This document shows, one piece after another, positions 8,331 through 16,397 of a stretch of 64,000 bases of DNA. Where the stretch lies: assembly GCF_003569745.1 (NCBI RefSeq), contig NZ_AP018498.1, positions 186,001 to 250,000 of the forward strand, read 5' to 3'. The position numbers and the translations under genes were made by a program. This DNA comes from Altererythrobacter sp. B11. Its GTDB lineage: Bacteria; Pseudomonadota; Alphaproteobacteria; Sphingomonadales; Sphingomonadaceae. The notes beneath the pieces are model-generated. The model made no database searches. It was given only the letters and a program-made list of their open reading frames with translations, and was not told the DNA's origin. Every line of letters starts with the position of its first letter. Within the stretch, counting starts at the first letter, position 1.

Positions 8331-8686
8331 CCCCGGAAGCAATCGTCGGCCGCCAGCTCGATGCCTATAATGATCGCGATCTCGAGCGGTTCATGGCCTG
8401 CTGGGCGCCGGACGCGCGGATCTACGCATGGCCCGAGACGCTGCTTGCCGAGGATTCCGGGGCGATCGAGGTGCGGCATCGCGAGCGGTTCGCCGATACT
8501 GCACTGCGCGCGACCTTGCTGTCGCGGACAAGCGTGGGAGAACTGGTGATCGACCGCGAAGTCGTGACGCGGCATTTCGACGGCCTGTGCGGAACGGTCG
8601 ACGTGATCGGCATCTATGAAGTCACCGGCGGGCTCATCCGCCGCGCCTGGTTCAAGCAGGGCCCGGTGCGCCCGCCAGAGGCGTGA
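8327..8686 (+). CDS. NTF2-like (SnoaL-type) protein, second copy
   Basis: A 119-aa NTF2-fold protein (QLDAYNDRDLERFMACWAPDARIYAWP). A perfect-looking ribosome-binding site (AAAGGAGG) lies just upstream of the ATG at 8327, overlapping the transporter's stop. Function is unknown; proteins of this family are often steroid-isomerase-like or small-molecule binders. Its stop overlaps the next gene's GTG by 4 nt. Confidence 0.88.
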   Translation: MTPEAIVGRQLDAYNDRDLERFMACWAPDARIYAWPETLLAEDSGAIEVRHRERFADTALRATLLSRTSVGELVIDREVVTRHFDGLCGTVDVIGIYEVTGGLIRRAWFKQGPVRPPEA

Positions 8687-9597
8687 TCGCCTCGCCGATC
8701 TGGCTGCCCGCGGCCTTGCTCGCCGGGCTGTTCCAGGCCTGGCGGACCGCGCTCCAGCAGCGGCTGCGCAAGGAGCTGACCGTCAGCGGCGCGGGCCTCG
8801 TCCGCTATGCCTATGGCGCGCCGTTCGCAGTGGCGATGGCGGCTGCGTGGCTGGGCGTGCACGAAGTGAGCGTGCCCGAGGTGTCGCCGGCCTATCTGGC
8901 GCTGGCGGCGGGGGCGGGGCTGGCGCAGATCTTGGGGACTGCGCTGCTGATCCTGTCCTTCGGCTATCGCGGTTTCGTTGCGGGGACTGCTTTTTCGAAG
9001 ACCGAGGCGCTGATGGCCGCGGTCGCGGCAGCGGCGTTCTTCGGCGAGCGGTTGTCCGCGCTGGCCTGGGTCGGGATCGCGGCGGGGGTTGCGGGCATCA
9101 TGCTGCTTTCGCTGCCACCGACTGGATCGGGCTGGCGAGAACTGGCAAACGGCGTGGCGCAGCCCGCGGCCTTGTGCGGGCTGGGCGCCGCGGCGCTGTT
9201 CGCGCTCACGGGGTTGCTGGTGAAGCATGCGACAGAGCATCTCGACCTTGCCGATCCGATCGCGGCTGCGCTGGTGACGCTCGCGATCGTCATGCTGCTC
9301 CAGACCGCGATGCATGGCGCCTGGGTGACGTGGCGCGAGCCCGCGACCTGGCGCGCACTGGCACAGACCTGGCGCAATTCGGGACTGGTCGGCCTGCTCG
9401 CCGCGCTGGGATCGGCTTGCTGGTTCACCGGGTTCGCGACCGCGCCGGTCGCGCTGGTGCGGGTCGTGGGGCAAGTCGAGGTCTTCTTCACTCTGGGCTT
9501 CGCCCATCTCTACCTCGCCGAGCGCGTGCGGACGCGCGAAGCGGGCGGGCTGCTGCTGATCGCGGCGGGCGTGATGCTGGCGCTGCTCGCGGCGTAA
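8683..9597 (+). CDS. EamA/DMT-family transporter (second)
   Basis: A 304-aa membrane protein with about 10 hydrophobic segments. It starts WLPAALLAGLFQAWRTALQQ and has the second-repeat pattern AAALFALTGLLVKHA, then ACWFTGFATAPVALVRVVGQ and VEVFFTLGFAHLYLAERV. This resembles the less common EamA subgroup rather than a duplicate of the 7440 gene, because the two differ clearly in sequence. GTG start 8683 overlaps the previous stop. It closes the first overlapping block; a 121-bp gap follows. Confidence 0.88.
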   Translation: MIASPIWLPAALLAGLFQAWRTALQQRLRKELTVSGAGLVRYAYGAPFAVAMAAAWLGVHEVSVPEVSPAYLALAAGAGLAQILGTALLILSFGYRGFVAGTAFSKTEALMAAVAAAAFFGERLSALAWVGIAAGVAGIMLLSLPPTGSGWRELANGVAQPAALCGLGAAALFALTGLLVKHATEHLDLADPIAAALVTLAIVMLLQTAMHGAWVTWREPATWRALAQTWRNSGLVGLLAALGSACWFTGFATAPVALVRVVGQVEVFFTLGFAHLYLAERVRTREAGGLLLIAAGVMLALLAA

Positions 9598-9718
9598 GCG
9601 CGGTCACCCTGCCGAACTTGTGGACCCGAATTGGCGAAAAATCCTCGAATAAAGGCGAAGCGGACGCTCCCGCTCCGCATGGCCGGGCGGCATGGTGCGT
9701 CGCCAGAGGGACGCGGTA

Positions 9719-10531
9719 ATGGCTGTGGACATGCAGGACGATCGACTGACGGATTTCGAACGGCGGCCGATTTCCGTCGATGGCGAACCGAAACCGGTGC
9801 TCGTCAGTGGCGCAGGCCCCGCAGTGATCGTCATGGCTGAGATGCCCGGAATCAGCCCGCATGTGGCGCGCTTCGCCCGCTGGGTCCGGGACGCCGGCTT
9901 TACCGTCTACATGCCGTCGCTGTTTGGCCGCGATGGCGTCGTCCTCGATGCCGAGCAGGGCGCCAGGATTTTCCAGCGCGCATGCGTCAGCGCCGAGTTC
10001 CGCGCCTTTGGCGGGGGCAAATCGAGCCCGTTGACGCGGTGGCTGATGGGACTGGCACGGGTGGCGCATTCGGAATGCGGCGGGCCCGGGGTCGGCGCGA
10101 TCGGGATGTGCTTCACCGGCAATTTCGCGCTGACGATGATGCTCGATCCGACCGTGCTGGCACCGGTGCTGTGCCAGCCGTCGCTGCCGCTGGATCATCC
10201 CGCCGGGATCGAGATCGCGCCCGAGGAGATTGCGGCGGTCAAGGCGCGGATGGATCGCGAGGATCTGAACGTGCTCGCCTATCGTTTCGAAGGCGATGCC
10301 TTTTGCCGCGCCGAGCGGTTCGCTGCCTATGCCAGCGCACTGGGCGACCGGTTCGTGCCGCGGGTGCTGCCCGACAGCGCTGCGAATGAAGAAGTGCCGC
10401 CCTTCTTCGCGGCGCATGTGCCGACGCCGCACAGCGTCGTCACCGTCCACCTGATCGACGCGGCGGGCCAGCCGACGATCGCCGCGCGCGACGAGATCCT
10501 CGCCTTCTTCAGACAGCGGCTGGCCGGATGA
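9719..10531 (+). CDS. Dienelactone hydrolase-family alpha/beta hydrolase
   Basis: A 270-aa hydrolase. The nucleophile elbow is G-M-C-F-T-G, with Cys as in dienelactone hydrolase. Upstream lies VIVMAEMPGISPHVARFARW and FTVYMPSLFG, the family's oxyanion and strand regions. The candidate acid and His lie near YRFEGDAFCRAERF and VTVHL. Family members open lactones or hydrolyse activated esters. The ATG at 9719 has a GAGGG upstream; an earlier in-frame ATG at 9692 is less well placed. Its stop overlaps the next gene, so it starts the second coupled block. Confidence 0.88.
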   Translation: MAVDMQDDRLTDFERRPISVDGEPKPVLVSGAGPAVIVMAEMPGISPHVARFARWVRDAGFTVYMPSLFGRDGVVLDAEQGARIFQRACVSAEFRAFGGGKSSPLTRWLMGLARVAHSECGGPGVGAIGMCFTGNFALTMMLDPTVLAPVLCQPSLPLDHPAGIEIAPEEIAAVKARMDREDLNVLAYRFEGDAFCRAERFAAYASALGDRFVPRVLPDSAANEEVPPFFAAHVPTPHSVVTVHLIDAAGQPTIAARDEILAFFRQRLAG

Positions 10532-11328
10532 CGGTTCGCGCGGCGTTCACGCGGGCCGATGATCCCGCCGAATATATTGCGATCGAAGGCGCGGCCGGAC
10601 CCTGGTCGCCCGACACGTGCCACGGCGGTGCGCCCGCCGCGCTGCTGGTGCAGGTGGCCGAGGGCATCGCCGCGCCCGCGCCGATGTCGGTGGCGCGGGT
10701 GACGATGGACCTGCTGCGCCGCGTGCCGCTGGGGCGATTGCGGGTCGAGAGCCGGGTGGTGCGCGAGGGAAAGAAGATCCAGCTGCTCGCGCTGGAGCTC
10801 AGAGCGAACGGCGTCGAGGTCGCGCGAGCGACGGTGTTGCGGATGCGGCGCGAACCCGAGAGGGTTCCTGATCCGGTCTCGAGCCTGACCACACCGTTTC
10901 CCGGGCCCGATGCGGGCAGGGTAACGACCGGCGCCACCGGGGGCTTTGCCGGCTTGTTCACGATGCGCGCCGTCAGGGGAGGGTTTGAGCATCAAGGGCC
11001 GGGATCGGTGTGGTTCCGGATGGACGCGTCGCTGGTCGCAGGCATGGCGACCAGTCCGGCGGCGCGCGCGGTCGCCGCGGCGGACTTCGCCAACGGTGTC
11101 GCGAGCGTGCTGCCGTTCGAGCAATGGCTCTTTCCGAGCACCGATCTCACCGCGGCGCTGCTGCGCCGGCCCGAAGGCGACTGGGTGCTGGTCGATGCGG
11201 AAAGCTGGCTTGGGGCGGAGGGGCGAAGCCTCGGGCAGGTCCGCCTCGGCGACGAGCGCGGCTGGTTTGGGACTGCGACGCAGACGTCGCTAGTGGAAGC
11301 ACGGCATCAGGAAGGGAGACAGGGATGA
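10528..11328 (+). CDS. Acyl-CoA thioesterase-family protein
   Basis: A 266-aa double-hotdog protein of the TesB-like thioesterase family. It begins with CHGGAPAALLVQ and then VARVTMDLLRRVPLGRLRVESRVVREGKKIQ, which is the typical first hotdog. The second half ends in a shorter matching fold. It would hydrolyse acyl-CoA thioesters, but the acyl group is unknown. ATG 10528 overlaps the previous stop, and its own stop overlaps the next ATG (11325). Confidence 0.85.
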   Translation: MTVRAAFTRADDPAEYIAIEGAAGPWSPDTCHGGAPAALLVQVAEGIAAPAPMSVARVTMDLLRRVPLGRLRVESRVVREGKKIQLLALELRANGVEVARATVLRMRREPERVPDPVSSLTTPFPGPDAGRVTTGATGGFAGLFTMRAVRGGFEHQGPGSVWFRMDASLVAGMATSPAARAVAAADFANGVASVLPFEQWLFPSTDLTAALLRRPEGDWVLVDAESWLGAEGRSLGQVRLGDERGWFGTATQTSLVEARHQEGRQG

Positions 11329-12392
11329 AGCACTGGATATTGGGCATGATCGGCGCCGCGATGCTGGCGGGCGGCGCTTCGGCGCAGGCACTGCCGAAAT
11401 CGGCGGTGGCGAGCACGCCGGAGGTGCTTCGCGGCTTCGTCGGGCCGCATGAACGTGTCGATATCGGCGGCGGACGGAAGCTCAACCTGTTCTGCATGGG
11501 CAGCGGCAAGCACACCGTGCTGTTCGATGCGGGCGGCAGCGACTGGTCGGTGATCTGGGGACTGGTGCAGCCCGCGGTCGCCGCGGGTGCGCGCGCCTGC
11601 TCCTATGACCGTGCCGGCCTCGGCCATAGCGACCCGGCTCGTGGCGTACGGACGCCGATGGCGATCGTCGAGGATATGCACGCGCTGATTCATGCGGCGA
11701 AGCTGAGCACGCCGCTGGTGCTGGTCGGGCATTCGCTGGGTGGGTTCAACGTCAAGCTCCATGCCGCGCTCTACCCCGAGGACGTCGCCGGGCTGGTACT
11801 GGTCGATCCCGCCGAGGACCGCTGGTACGACCGCATCCGGCCCGCATTCCGTGTTAAGTTCGGAGCGTCGATCGCGGCGCGAACCGAGCTCGGCGACCAG
11901 GACTTCTTTCGATTCCTGACTTCGCACTACGAGCAGTGCGCGGCCGCCGCGAAGGCGCAGGATCTCGATCCGGCATCGGACACCTGCCGGCGCTGCACCG
12001 ATCCGGTGCGCGCGCCGCTCGGCCCCGAGATCGCCGCCGAGCGGCTGAAGCTGCAGGTCACACGCGCCTATCAGGAGGCGCAATATTCGGAGATCGCGAA
12101 CAGCGTCTATGCCAATCCGGGTGCCAACAGCAGCTATGCCATGCTGTTCAGCGGCACCCCCTTCGAAAACCGCCCGGTGATCGTGCTGAGCCACGGCAAC
12201 TTCGACGCCGAAGACCCGATCGATGTCGCGAGCTTCTGGGCGGCCGATCGTCTCCATGCCCAGAGTGCGGCATTGTCCCGGCGGGGGCGGCATCGAATCG
12301 TGCCGAAGACCAACCACAATATCGAGATCGACGATCCCGACGCGATCGTCACGGCCATCGGCGAGGTTCTCGCCCAGCTCGGCTGGCTGTGA
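11325..12392 (+). CDS. Secreted alpha/beta hydrolase
   Basis: A 355-aa protein with a cleavable signal peptide (KHWILGMIGAAMLAGGASAQA). The core has AGGSDWSVIWGLVQP, SYDRAGLGHSDP, and the nucleophile elbow LVGHSLGGFNVKLHA. The acid is seen in VIVLSHGNFDAEDP or nearby, and the His in KTNHNIEIDDP near the end. This matches haloperoxidase/epoxide-hydrolase-like hydrolases. Export suggests it acts in the periplasm, unlike the cytoplasmic neighbours. AAGGGAGACAGGG upstream of ATG 11325 is a good ribosome-binding site. Confidence 0.87.
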   Translation: MKHWILGMIGAAMLAGGASAQALPKSAVASTPEVLRGFVGPHERVDIGGGRKLNLFCMGSGKHTVLFDAGGSDWSVIWGLVQPAVAAGARACSYDRAGLGHSDPARGVRTPMAIVEDMHALIHAAKLSTPLVLVGHSLGGFNVKLHAALYPEDVAGLVLVDPAEDRWYDRIRPAFRVKFGASIAARTELGDQDFFRFLTSHYEQCAAAAKAQDLDPASDTCRRCTDPVRAPLGPEIAAERLKLQVTRAYQEAQYSEIANSVYANPGANSSYAMLFSGTPFENRPVIVLSHGNFDAEDPIDVASFWAADRLHAQSAALSRRGRHRIVPKTNHNIEIDDPDAIVTAIGEVLAQLGWL

Positions 12393-12399
12393 CCGGCAA

Positions 12400-12816
12400 A
12401 TGTTCAGCCATATTACAGTCGGCGTCAGCGACCTCGATCGCGCGGAGCGCTTCTACGATGCGTTGTTGATCCCGCTCGGTCTGGTGCAGCGGCAAGTAAC
12501 TCCCGATGGCGGGCCCCCGTCGCGCTGCTGGCATCACCCGGCCCCCAACCTGCCGCGCTTCTACGCCTATCTTCCCTTCGACGGACAACCCTCCTCGCAT
12601 GGCAATGGCAGCATGACCGCCTTCCTCGCGCCGACACCCGAGGCAGTCGTGCGCGCGCACGCGGAGGCACTGGCGCAGGGCGGCGCCGACGAGGGCGCGC
12701 CGGGCCCGCGCCATCGCTACGGGCCGGATTATTTCGGAGCCTATCTTCACGACCCCGACGGCAACAAGATTCACATCGTGCACAGACCCGACGCGCCCGA
12801 TGGCCGGCCCGTGTAG
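12400..12816 (+). CDS. VOC-family (glyoxalase-like) protein
   Basis: A 138-aa single VOC-fold protein. It begins FSHITVGVSDLDRAERFYDALL, carrying the first metal-binding His, and ends in GAYLHDPDGNKIHIVH, the typical second half. Such proteins act as lyases, isomerases or resistance proteins. The ATG at 12400 lies 7 bp after the previous stop. An earlier ATG (12223) falls inside the hydrolase gene and is rejected. Confidence 0.88.
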   Translation: MFSHITVGVSDLDRAERFYDALLIPLGLVQRQVTPDGGPPSRCWHHPAPNLPRFYAYLPFDGQPSSHGNGSMTAFLAPTPEAVVRAHAEALAQGGADEGAPGPRHRYGPDYFGAYLHDPDGNKIHIVHRPDAPDGRPV

Positions 12817-13387
12817 CGCCGGCGCCACCGTGCGCATGCTGATCCGTTACAAGGCCTGGGCGAACGCGAGCACCTTTCGCGCGGTAATGAGCCTGCCCGA
12901 GGGCGAGGCGGAGCGCGCGAGGCCGACGCGTTTCGGCAACATCGTCCACACGCTGAACCATGCCTATGTCATCGACGACATCTTCCGTGCGCACCTGGAA
13001 GGGCGGCCTCATGGTTATGAGGCGCGCAATACCCCGCACCCGCCGCCTCTGACCGCGTTGTGGCAATCGGTGCAGGCCATGGACCGCTGGTATGTGGCTT
13101 ACGCCGAGAGGCTAGGTGATCATTCCTTGGGCGAGACGGTCCGATTCGAATTCGTCGGTGGGGAAGCGGGAGCGATGACACGCGAGGCAATACTGCTGCA
13201 TGTCGTGAACCATGGCACCTATCACCGGGGTTTTGTCGGCGACATGCTTTACCAAGTGCCGGCTGCTTTGCCTGCCAACGACCTGCCGGTATTCCTGCGC
13301 GACGTCTTCTCTCTGGAGGAACCGGCTGATGGTGAGCACGCACATCGGATCCTGCCATTGCGGCGCGATCAGCTTCACGATCGATGA
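12800..13387 (+). CDS. DinB-family metal-binding four-helix protein
   Basis: A DinB-like protein of 183-195 aa. The N-terminal RYKAWANASTF motif, the TLNHAYVIDDIFRAHL helix, and VVNHGTYHRGFVGDML near residue 140 supply the three metal-binding His. DinB-family proteins are often thiol-dependent S-transferases (bacillithiol or mycothiol); in this clade they are uncharacterised. The start may be ATG 12800 or 12836. The C-terminus overlaps the next gene by 59 nt, an unusual overlap that could reflect a late frameshift here. Confidence 0.82.
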   Translation: MAGPCSAGATVRMLIRYKAWANASTFRAVMSLPEGEAERARPTRFGNIVHTLNHAYVIDDIFRAHLEGRPHGYEARNTPHPPPLTALWQSVQAMDRWYVAYAERLGDHSLGETVRFEFVGGEAGAMTREAILLHVVNHGTYHRGFVGDMLYQVPAALPANDLPVFLRDVFSLEEPADGEHAHRILPLRRDQLHDR

Positions 13388-13727
13388 TGATCCAACCGAA
13401 CTGACGACGTGCGATTGCTCGCTCTGCGTCAAGCGGAATGCGCTCATGCTGAAGGTGCCGGAAGCAGCCCTGCGGATCGACGCGGGAAAGGATTTCCTGG
13501 CCACGTACGAATGGAACAGCTTGCGCGCGAAGCACCACTTCTGCACCCGTTGCGGCATCTATGTCTTCCACCGCAAGCGCGCCGCGCCGGATTATTTTGG
13601 CGTGAATGTCTTCTGCCTCGACGGCTTTGATATCACGTCGCTGCCCGTTCGCGCGACAGACGGTGTCGGGATGACGCTTGTGTGCGATCAGCCGCGCGAA
13701 GAGTGGCTTGGCCCGCGCGATAGGTAA
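13329..13727 (+). CDS. GFA-family (glutathione-dependent formaldehyde-activating-like) protein
   Basis: A 132-aa zinc-binding Mss4-like protein. The metal ligands are seen as GSCHCGAISF, then CDCSLCVKRN and HHFCTRCGIYVFHRK. Family members bind zinc and are linked to formaldehyde or xenobiotic detoxification. The ATG at 13329 lies inside the end of the DinB gene. It closes the long + strand run. Confidence 0.88.
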   Translation: MVSTHIGSCHCGAISFTIDDDPTELTTCDCSLCVKRNALMLKVPEAALRIDAGKDFLATYEWNSLRAKHHFCTRCGIYVFHRKRAAPDYFGVNVFCLDGFDITSLPVRATDGVGMTLVCDQPREEWLGPRDR

Positions 13728-14010
13728 GTGGTGCGCCACTGGACGCCAGCCGTTACCAAGGTATTGGCGAATTCTGCGCACCCCCTTCGCTTCCCACGCT
13801 TGTATCGATGTGGACGCTTCGGGACGGGGGCGAACGTCTGTGGATGATCGGCAGAAGAGCTTTCGGCTGGGCGACCTAAGCGACTGATTTCGCTGTCAAA
13901 TCATAGACTTGCGAACTCGCCGAGGGCATCAATAGCACAATCAAGATTTGTGGAAAAGGCTGGACTTGTTTGGACACTGTGACCGAGTACTGACACCTGG
14001 TCAGCAGTCT
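13728..14010. other. Intergenic gap between metabolic and defence halves of the island
   Basis: A 283-bp gap between two gene sets that face each other (the upstream set runs +, the downstream set -). I see no gene, RNA or clear terminator. The small ORFs here have no family features. Confidence 0.5.
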
Positions 14011-15000
14011 TCACGCCCAACCGCGCAGCTCATTGCCTTTCTGAATCATCATCGCCGAGGGATTGCTCACCTTATGCTGCGGTAGCAGAAGCGATGGGCG
14101 CAGGCCTGACTTAAACACAGCGAGGCCGCCTGAGCGGCCCTCACTTCTTAAGCTCGCTACCAAGCTCTGATTCACCCTAACCGCGTAGGAACTATCAAAA
14201 GTGATCAGCGCGGAATCATAGGCTCGGTGGTGAAGCGCGCAGAGCGCCACCCCATTTGTCACCTGATCATGGCTGTCGGGGTGCGCGACCGGTAGGATGT
14301 GGGCGGCGTCGAGCAGCTTAAGCTGCAGCCCGCAGAACGCGCATTTGTGCCCATACGCAGCCAGCACGGTCTGGCTGAAACGACGATCCCGCAGCAGCCG
14401 AAGCGCGGTGGCCATCACCTTGCGGCGTTGCTTTGGGACATTGCTCGGCTCGACCTCGAGCGGATTCGCCGCCATGCGGCGGAGAACATCTAGTTGGGCA
14501 GCATCCTTTCCCGACGCATGCAGCACATGCATCTGCTGGACATAGAGACCGAGCATGTCCGGGCGCACTGCGATCGAGAGTTCGCCCGTTCCTTTGGCAA
14601 AGACGCCGATTCCGTCGCGTGCGGCATCCTGGAGCGCGGGAAGATCGGTCTGGATCGAGGATGACTTGCCGAAGTGACCGGAATGATAGTCGTGGTCGAA
14701 CGCGGCGAACACGCCGGTCTCGTCCGACCATCCTAGGATCAAGGTTCGAACGCCCGGGCTTGCCAGGAAGAGGCCTTGGATGCCGGTCGGCTGGATGCGC
14801 CGCTCGAGCGGCATCTGGGCTGGCCGACCTCCCGGCGTGAGATTCCAGATGTGAATCCAGGCGTCGATCGCGTTGTCGCCATTGATCAGCCTCGCTCGGG
14901 CAGGATGATCGTAGATTAGCCAGAGCATCTGCCAACCGGAAAGCCGAAGCGCAGCCTCAACCTTGGCTAACAGTTCCTCCTTCTCGGTCGTCAGCGCCAC
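14011..15000 (-). CDS. HNH endonuclease of the restriction-modification operon
   Basis: A 329-aa protein with a C-terminal HNH domain: the Cys pair CAFCGL (about 218), then DAAHILPVAH, NGVALCALHHRAYD (about 245-258). The N-terminal 180 residues have no motif I can name and could recognise DNA. GTG 15000 overlaps the upstream nuclease's TAG by one base (TAGTG), so the two are tightly coupled. As the last gene of a methylase operon, it is probably the second restriction subunit or an alternative effector. A methyl-dependent role is possible but not shown. Confidence 0.85.
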   Translation of the reverse strand: MALTTEKEELLAKVEAALRLSGWQMLWLIYDHPARARLINGDNAIDAWIHIWNLTPGGRPAQMPLERRIQPTGIQGLFLASPGVRTLILGWSDETGVFAAFDHDYHSGHFGKSSSIQTDLPALQDAARDGIGVFAKGTGELSIAVRPDMLGLYVQQMHVLHASGKDAAQLDVLRRMAANPLEVEPSNVPKQRRKVMATALRLLRDRRFSQTVLAAYGHKCAFCGLQLKLLDAAHILPVAHPDSHDQVTNGVALCALHHRAYDSALITFDSSYAVRVNQSLVASLRSEGRSGGLAVFKSGLRPSLLLPQHKVSNPSAMMIQKGNELRGWA

Positions 15001-16397
15001 TATCCATCTTCCTCCGGAGCGATCGGCTGGCTGCGCTTCTGCGCCATGACGTTCGCCGCGTTCGCTGCGACGTGATCAAGCAGGACGCTAGCGCCTTTGT
15101 CGAGATAGCTGCGCACGACCGCGCCGTTCACCAGCAGAAACTGGAGATGGGTCGCCTGGGTGATCTCGCGCGCGTAGGCGATCGCCTCGCCCGAGAAGTC
15201 GCTGGTCGTCACGACCGCGACGACGTGCGCTTTGGAGTAGATCGCAAGGCCAACTTCCTTGGCGACATCGCCAAGACTGACTCGGCCGCTGACGCATTTG
15301 CACTGGAAGTTCCAGCGCGAGAACAGGAGGTTCTTGCCCTCTGCCGTCAGGTCTACCTCGGCATAGGCGGTATCGCGGCTGCGCAGCCGGAACGCGCGGG
15401 GCTCCAGACCAATGTCCAAGATCATCTTGAGCGCGAGAAGCTCCAGCCCGAGCCCGCGGTCATAGGTTTGAGCACTTGCAAGCAGCCGCTTCACCTCCGC
15501 GGACGGCAGGTCGATCTTAGCCCGAAGATCGGCTGGGACTACCTGGTCGAAGTCCGGAAGTACCGCCTCGATCGGTACCCCCATCAGCTTGGGCGAGGGA
15601 ATGATCGAGCCGCTCTTGCCGCCGCGTCCGCTGCTCGCCGTACTAGAAACATCAAGCCAGCCGGCATCTGCCAAGGGCTTGATGACCTTCGCCCGAATCT
15701 GGTCTTCGTCGAACCTTGTGCGGTGATCGCGAAGGCATTCATCAATGACCTGCTTTGCGGGAATTTCGGCGCCTCCGTTGGCTTCCGCAACGCGCCGTAG
15801 CACCTGCAGGAAAATCTGCTGGCTGAGCGGCAGCTCGGCGAAGCTTGATCGCTCGGACGCCGAGATACCGAGCGCGGCCTTCATGACCGCCTCGTCCGGC
15901 AAGGGGTTGGACCGTGCCTCGCGGCGGAGCAGGCCTGCCTCGATCATCCAGTTGAGCAATGTGGTGTGATCGGTGGTTGCGTTGGACAGCCCCTCGATCC
16001 CAATCCCCTCGAGTTCGCGCTTGAGGCTGTCCTTGCTGAGCGTCTCGCCGCGCATGTTCAGCGAGCGCACCGCATCAATGATTGCCATGCCGTTGCGCGT
16101 GTCGACGACGTGACGTGCGAGGCGGCGAGCCGCCTCGACGCTGTCGGGCGCGTCAAGGATCACCCTGCCGGCGTCTGTCAGCGCCAGCGGGGTGCGCGTC
16201 ATCAGCCCGAGGCTTGAAAGCGTGGCGGGGATGTTAGTGCTAGCGCGCTTGTTGCCGGCGCTTGCGAAGAAGACCCGGTCCCACTCGGCCACTACCGCCG
16301 CCATGTCCGGCGCCAGCCGGTCAAGAATCTCGAGCGGTCGCCGGACATCACCGATGATGCCCGGCGAGAAATCGTTGAAGGACGGCAGGCGCCTCAT
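15000..16397 (-). CDS. Putative PD-(D/E)XK restriction endonuclease
   Basis: A 465-aa protein starting MRRLPSFNDFSPG, with ATG 16397 overlapping the upstream methylase stop as ATGA. The last 130 residues look like an Mrr-like nuclease: E in AYAEVDLTAEGKNLLF (about 345) followed by FQCKCVSG (about 364), giving the D/E...Q-x-K pattern, then VVAVVTTSDFSGEAIAYA. The first 300 residues include winged-helix-like segments (SLKRELEGIGIEGLSN) and may bind DNA. Position directly after a cytosine methylase suggests it is the cognate endonuclease. No known family name is certain. Confidence 0.75.
   Translation of the reverse strand: MRRLPSFNDFSPGIIGDVRRPLEILDRLAPDMAAVVAEWDRVFFASAGNKRASTNIPATLSSLGLMTRTPLALTDAGRVILDAPDSVEAARRLARHVVDTRNGMAIIDAVRSLNMRGETLSKDSLKRELEGIGIEGLSNATTDHTTLLNWMIEAGLLRREARSNPLPDEAVMKAALGISASERSSFAELPLSQQIFLQVLRRVAEANGGAEIPAKQVIDECLRDHRTRFDEDQIRAKVIKPLADAGWLDVSSTASSGRGGKSGSIIPSPKLMGVPIEAVLPDFDQVVPADLRAKIDLPSAEVKRLLASAQTYDRGLGLELLALKMILDIGLEPRAFRLRSRDTAYAEVDLTAEGKNLLFSRWNFQCKCVSGRVSLGDVAKEVGLAIYSKAHVVAVVTTSDFSGEAIAYAREITQATHLQFLLVNGAVVRSYLDKGASVLLDHVAANAANVMAQKRSQPIAPEEDG

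Noticed and set aside
6088-9507. Long minus-strand ORFs opposite the phzF/EamA operon
   Set aside because: Arg/Gln-rich shadow frames without start signals; the + strand has clear families and coupled starts.
13728-13887. Small ORF in the gap after the GFA gene
   Set aside because: No ribosome site or family feature; it overlaps the end of the GFA gene in another frame.
14433-14840. Plus-strand ORF opposite the HNH nuclease
   Set aside because: No motif; the minus strand carries a clear HNH gene coupled to its operon.
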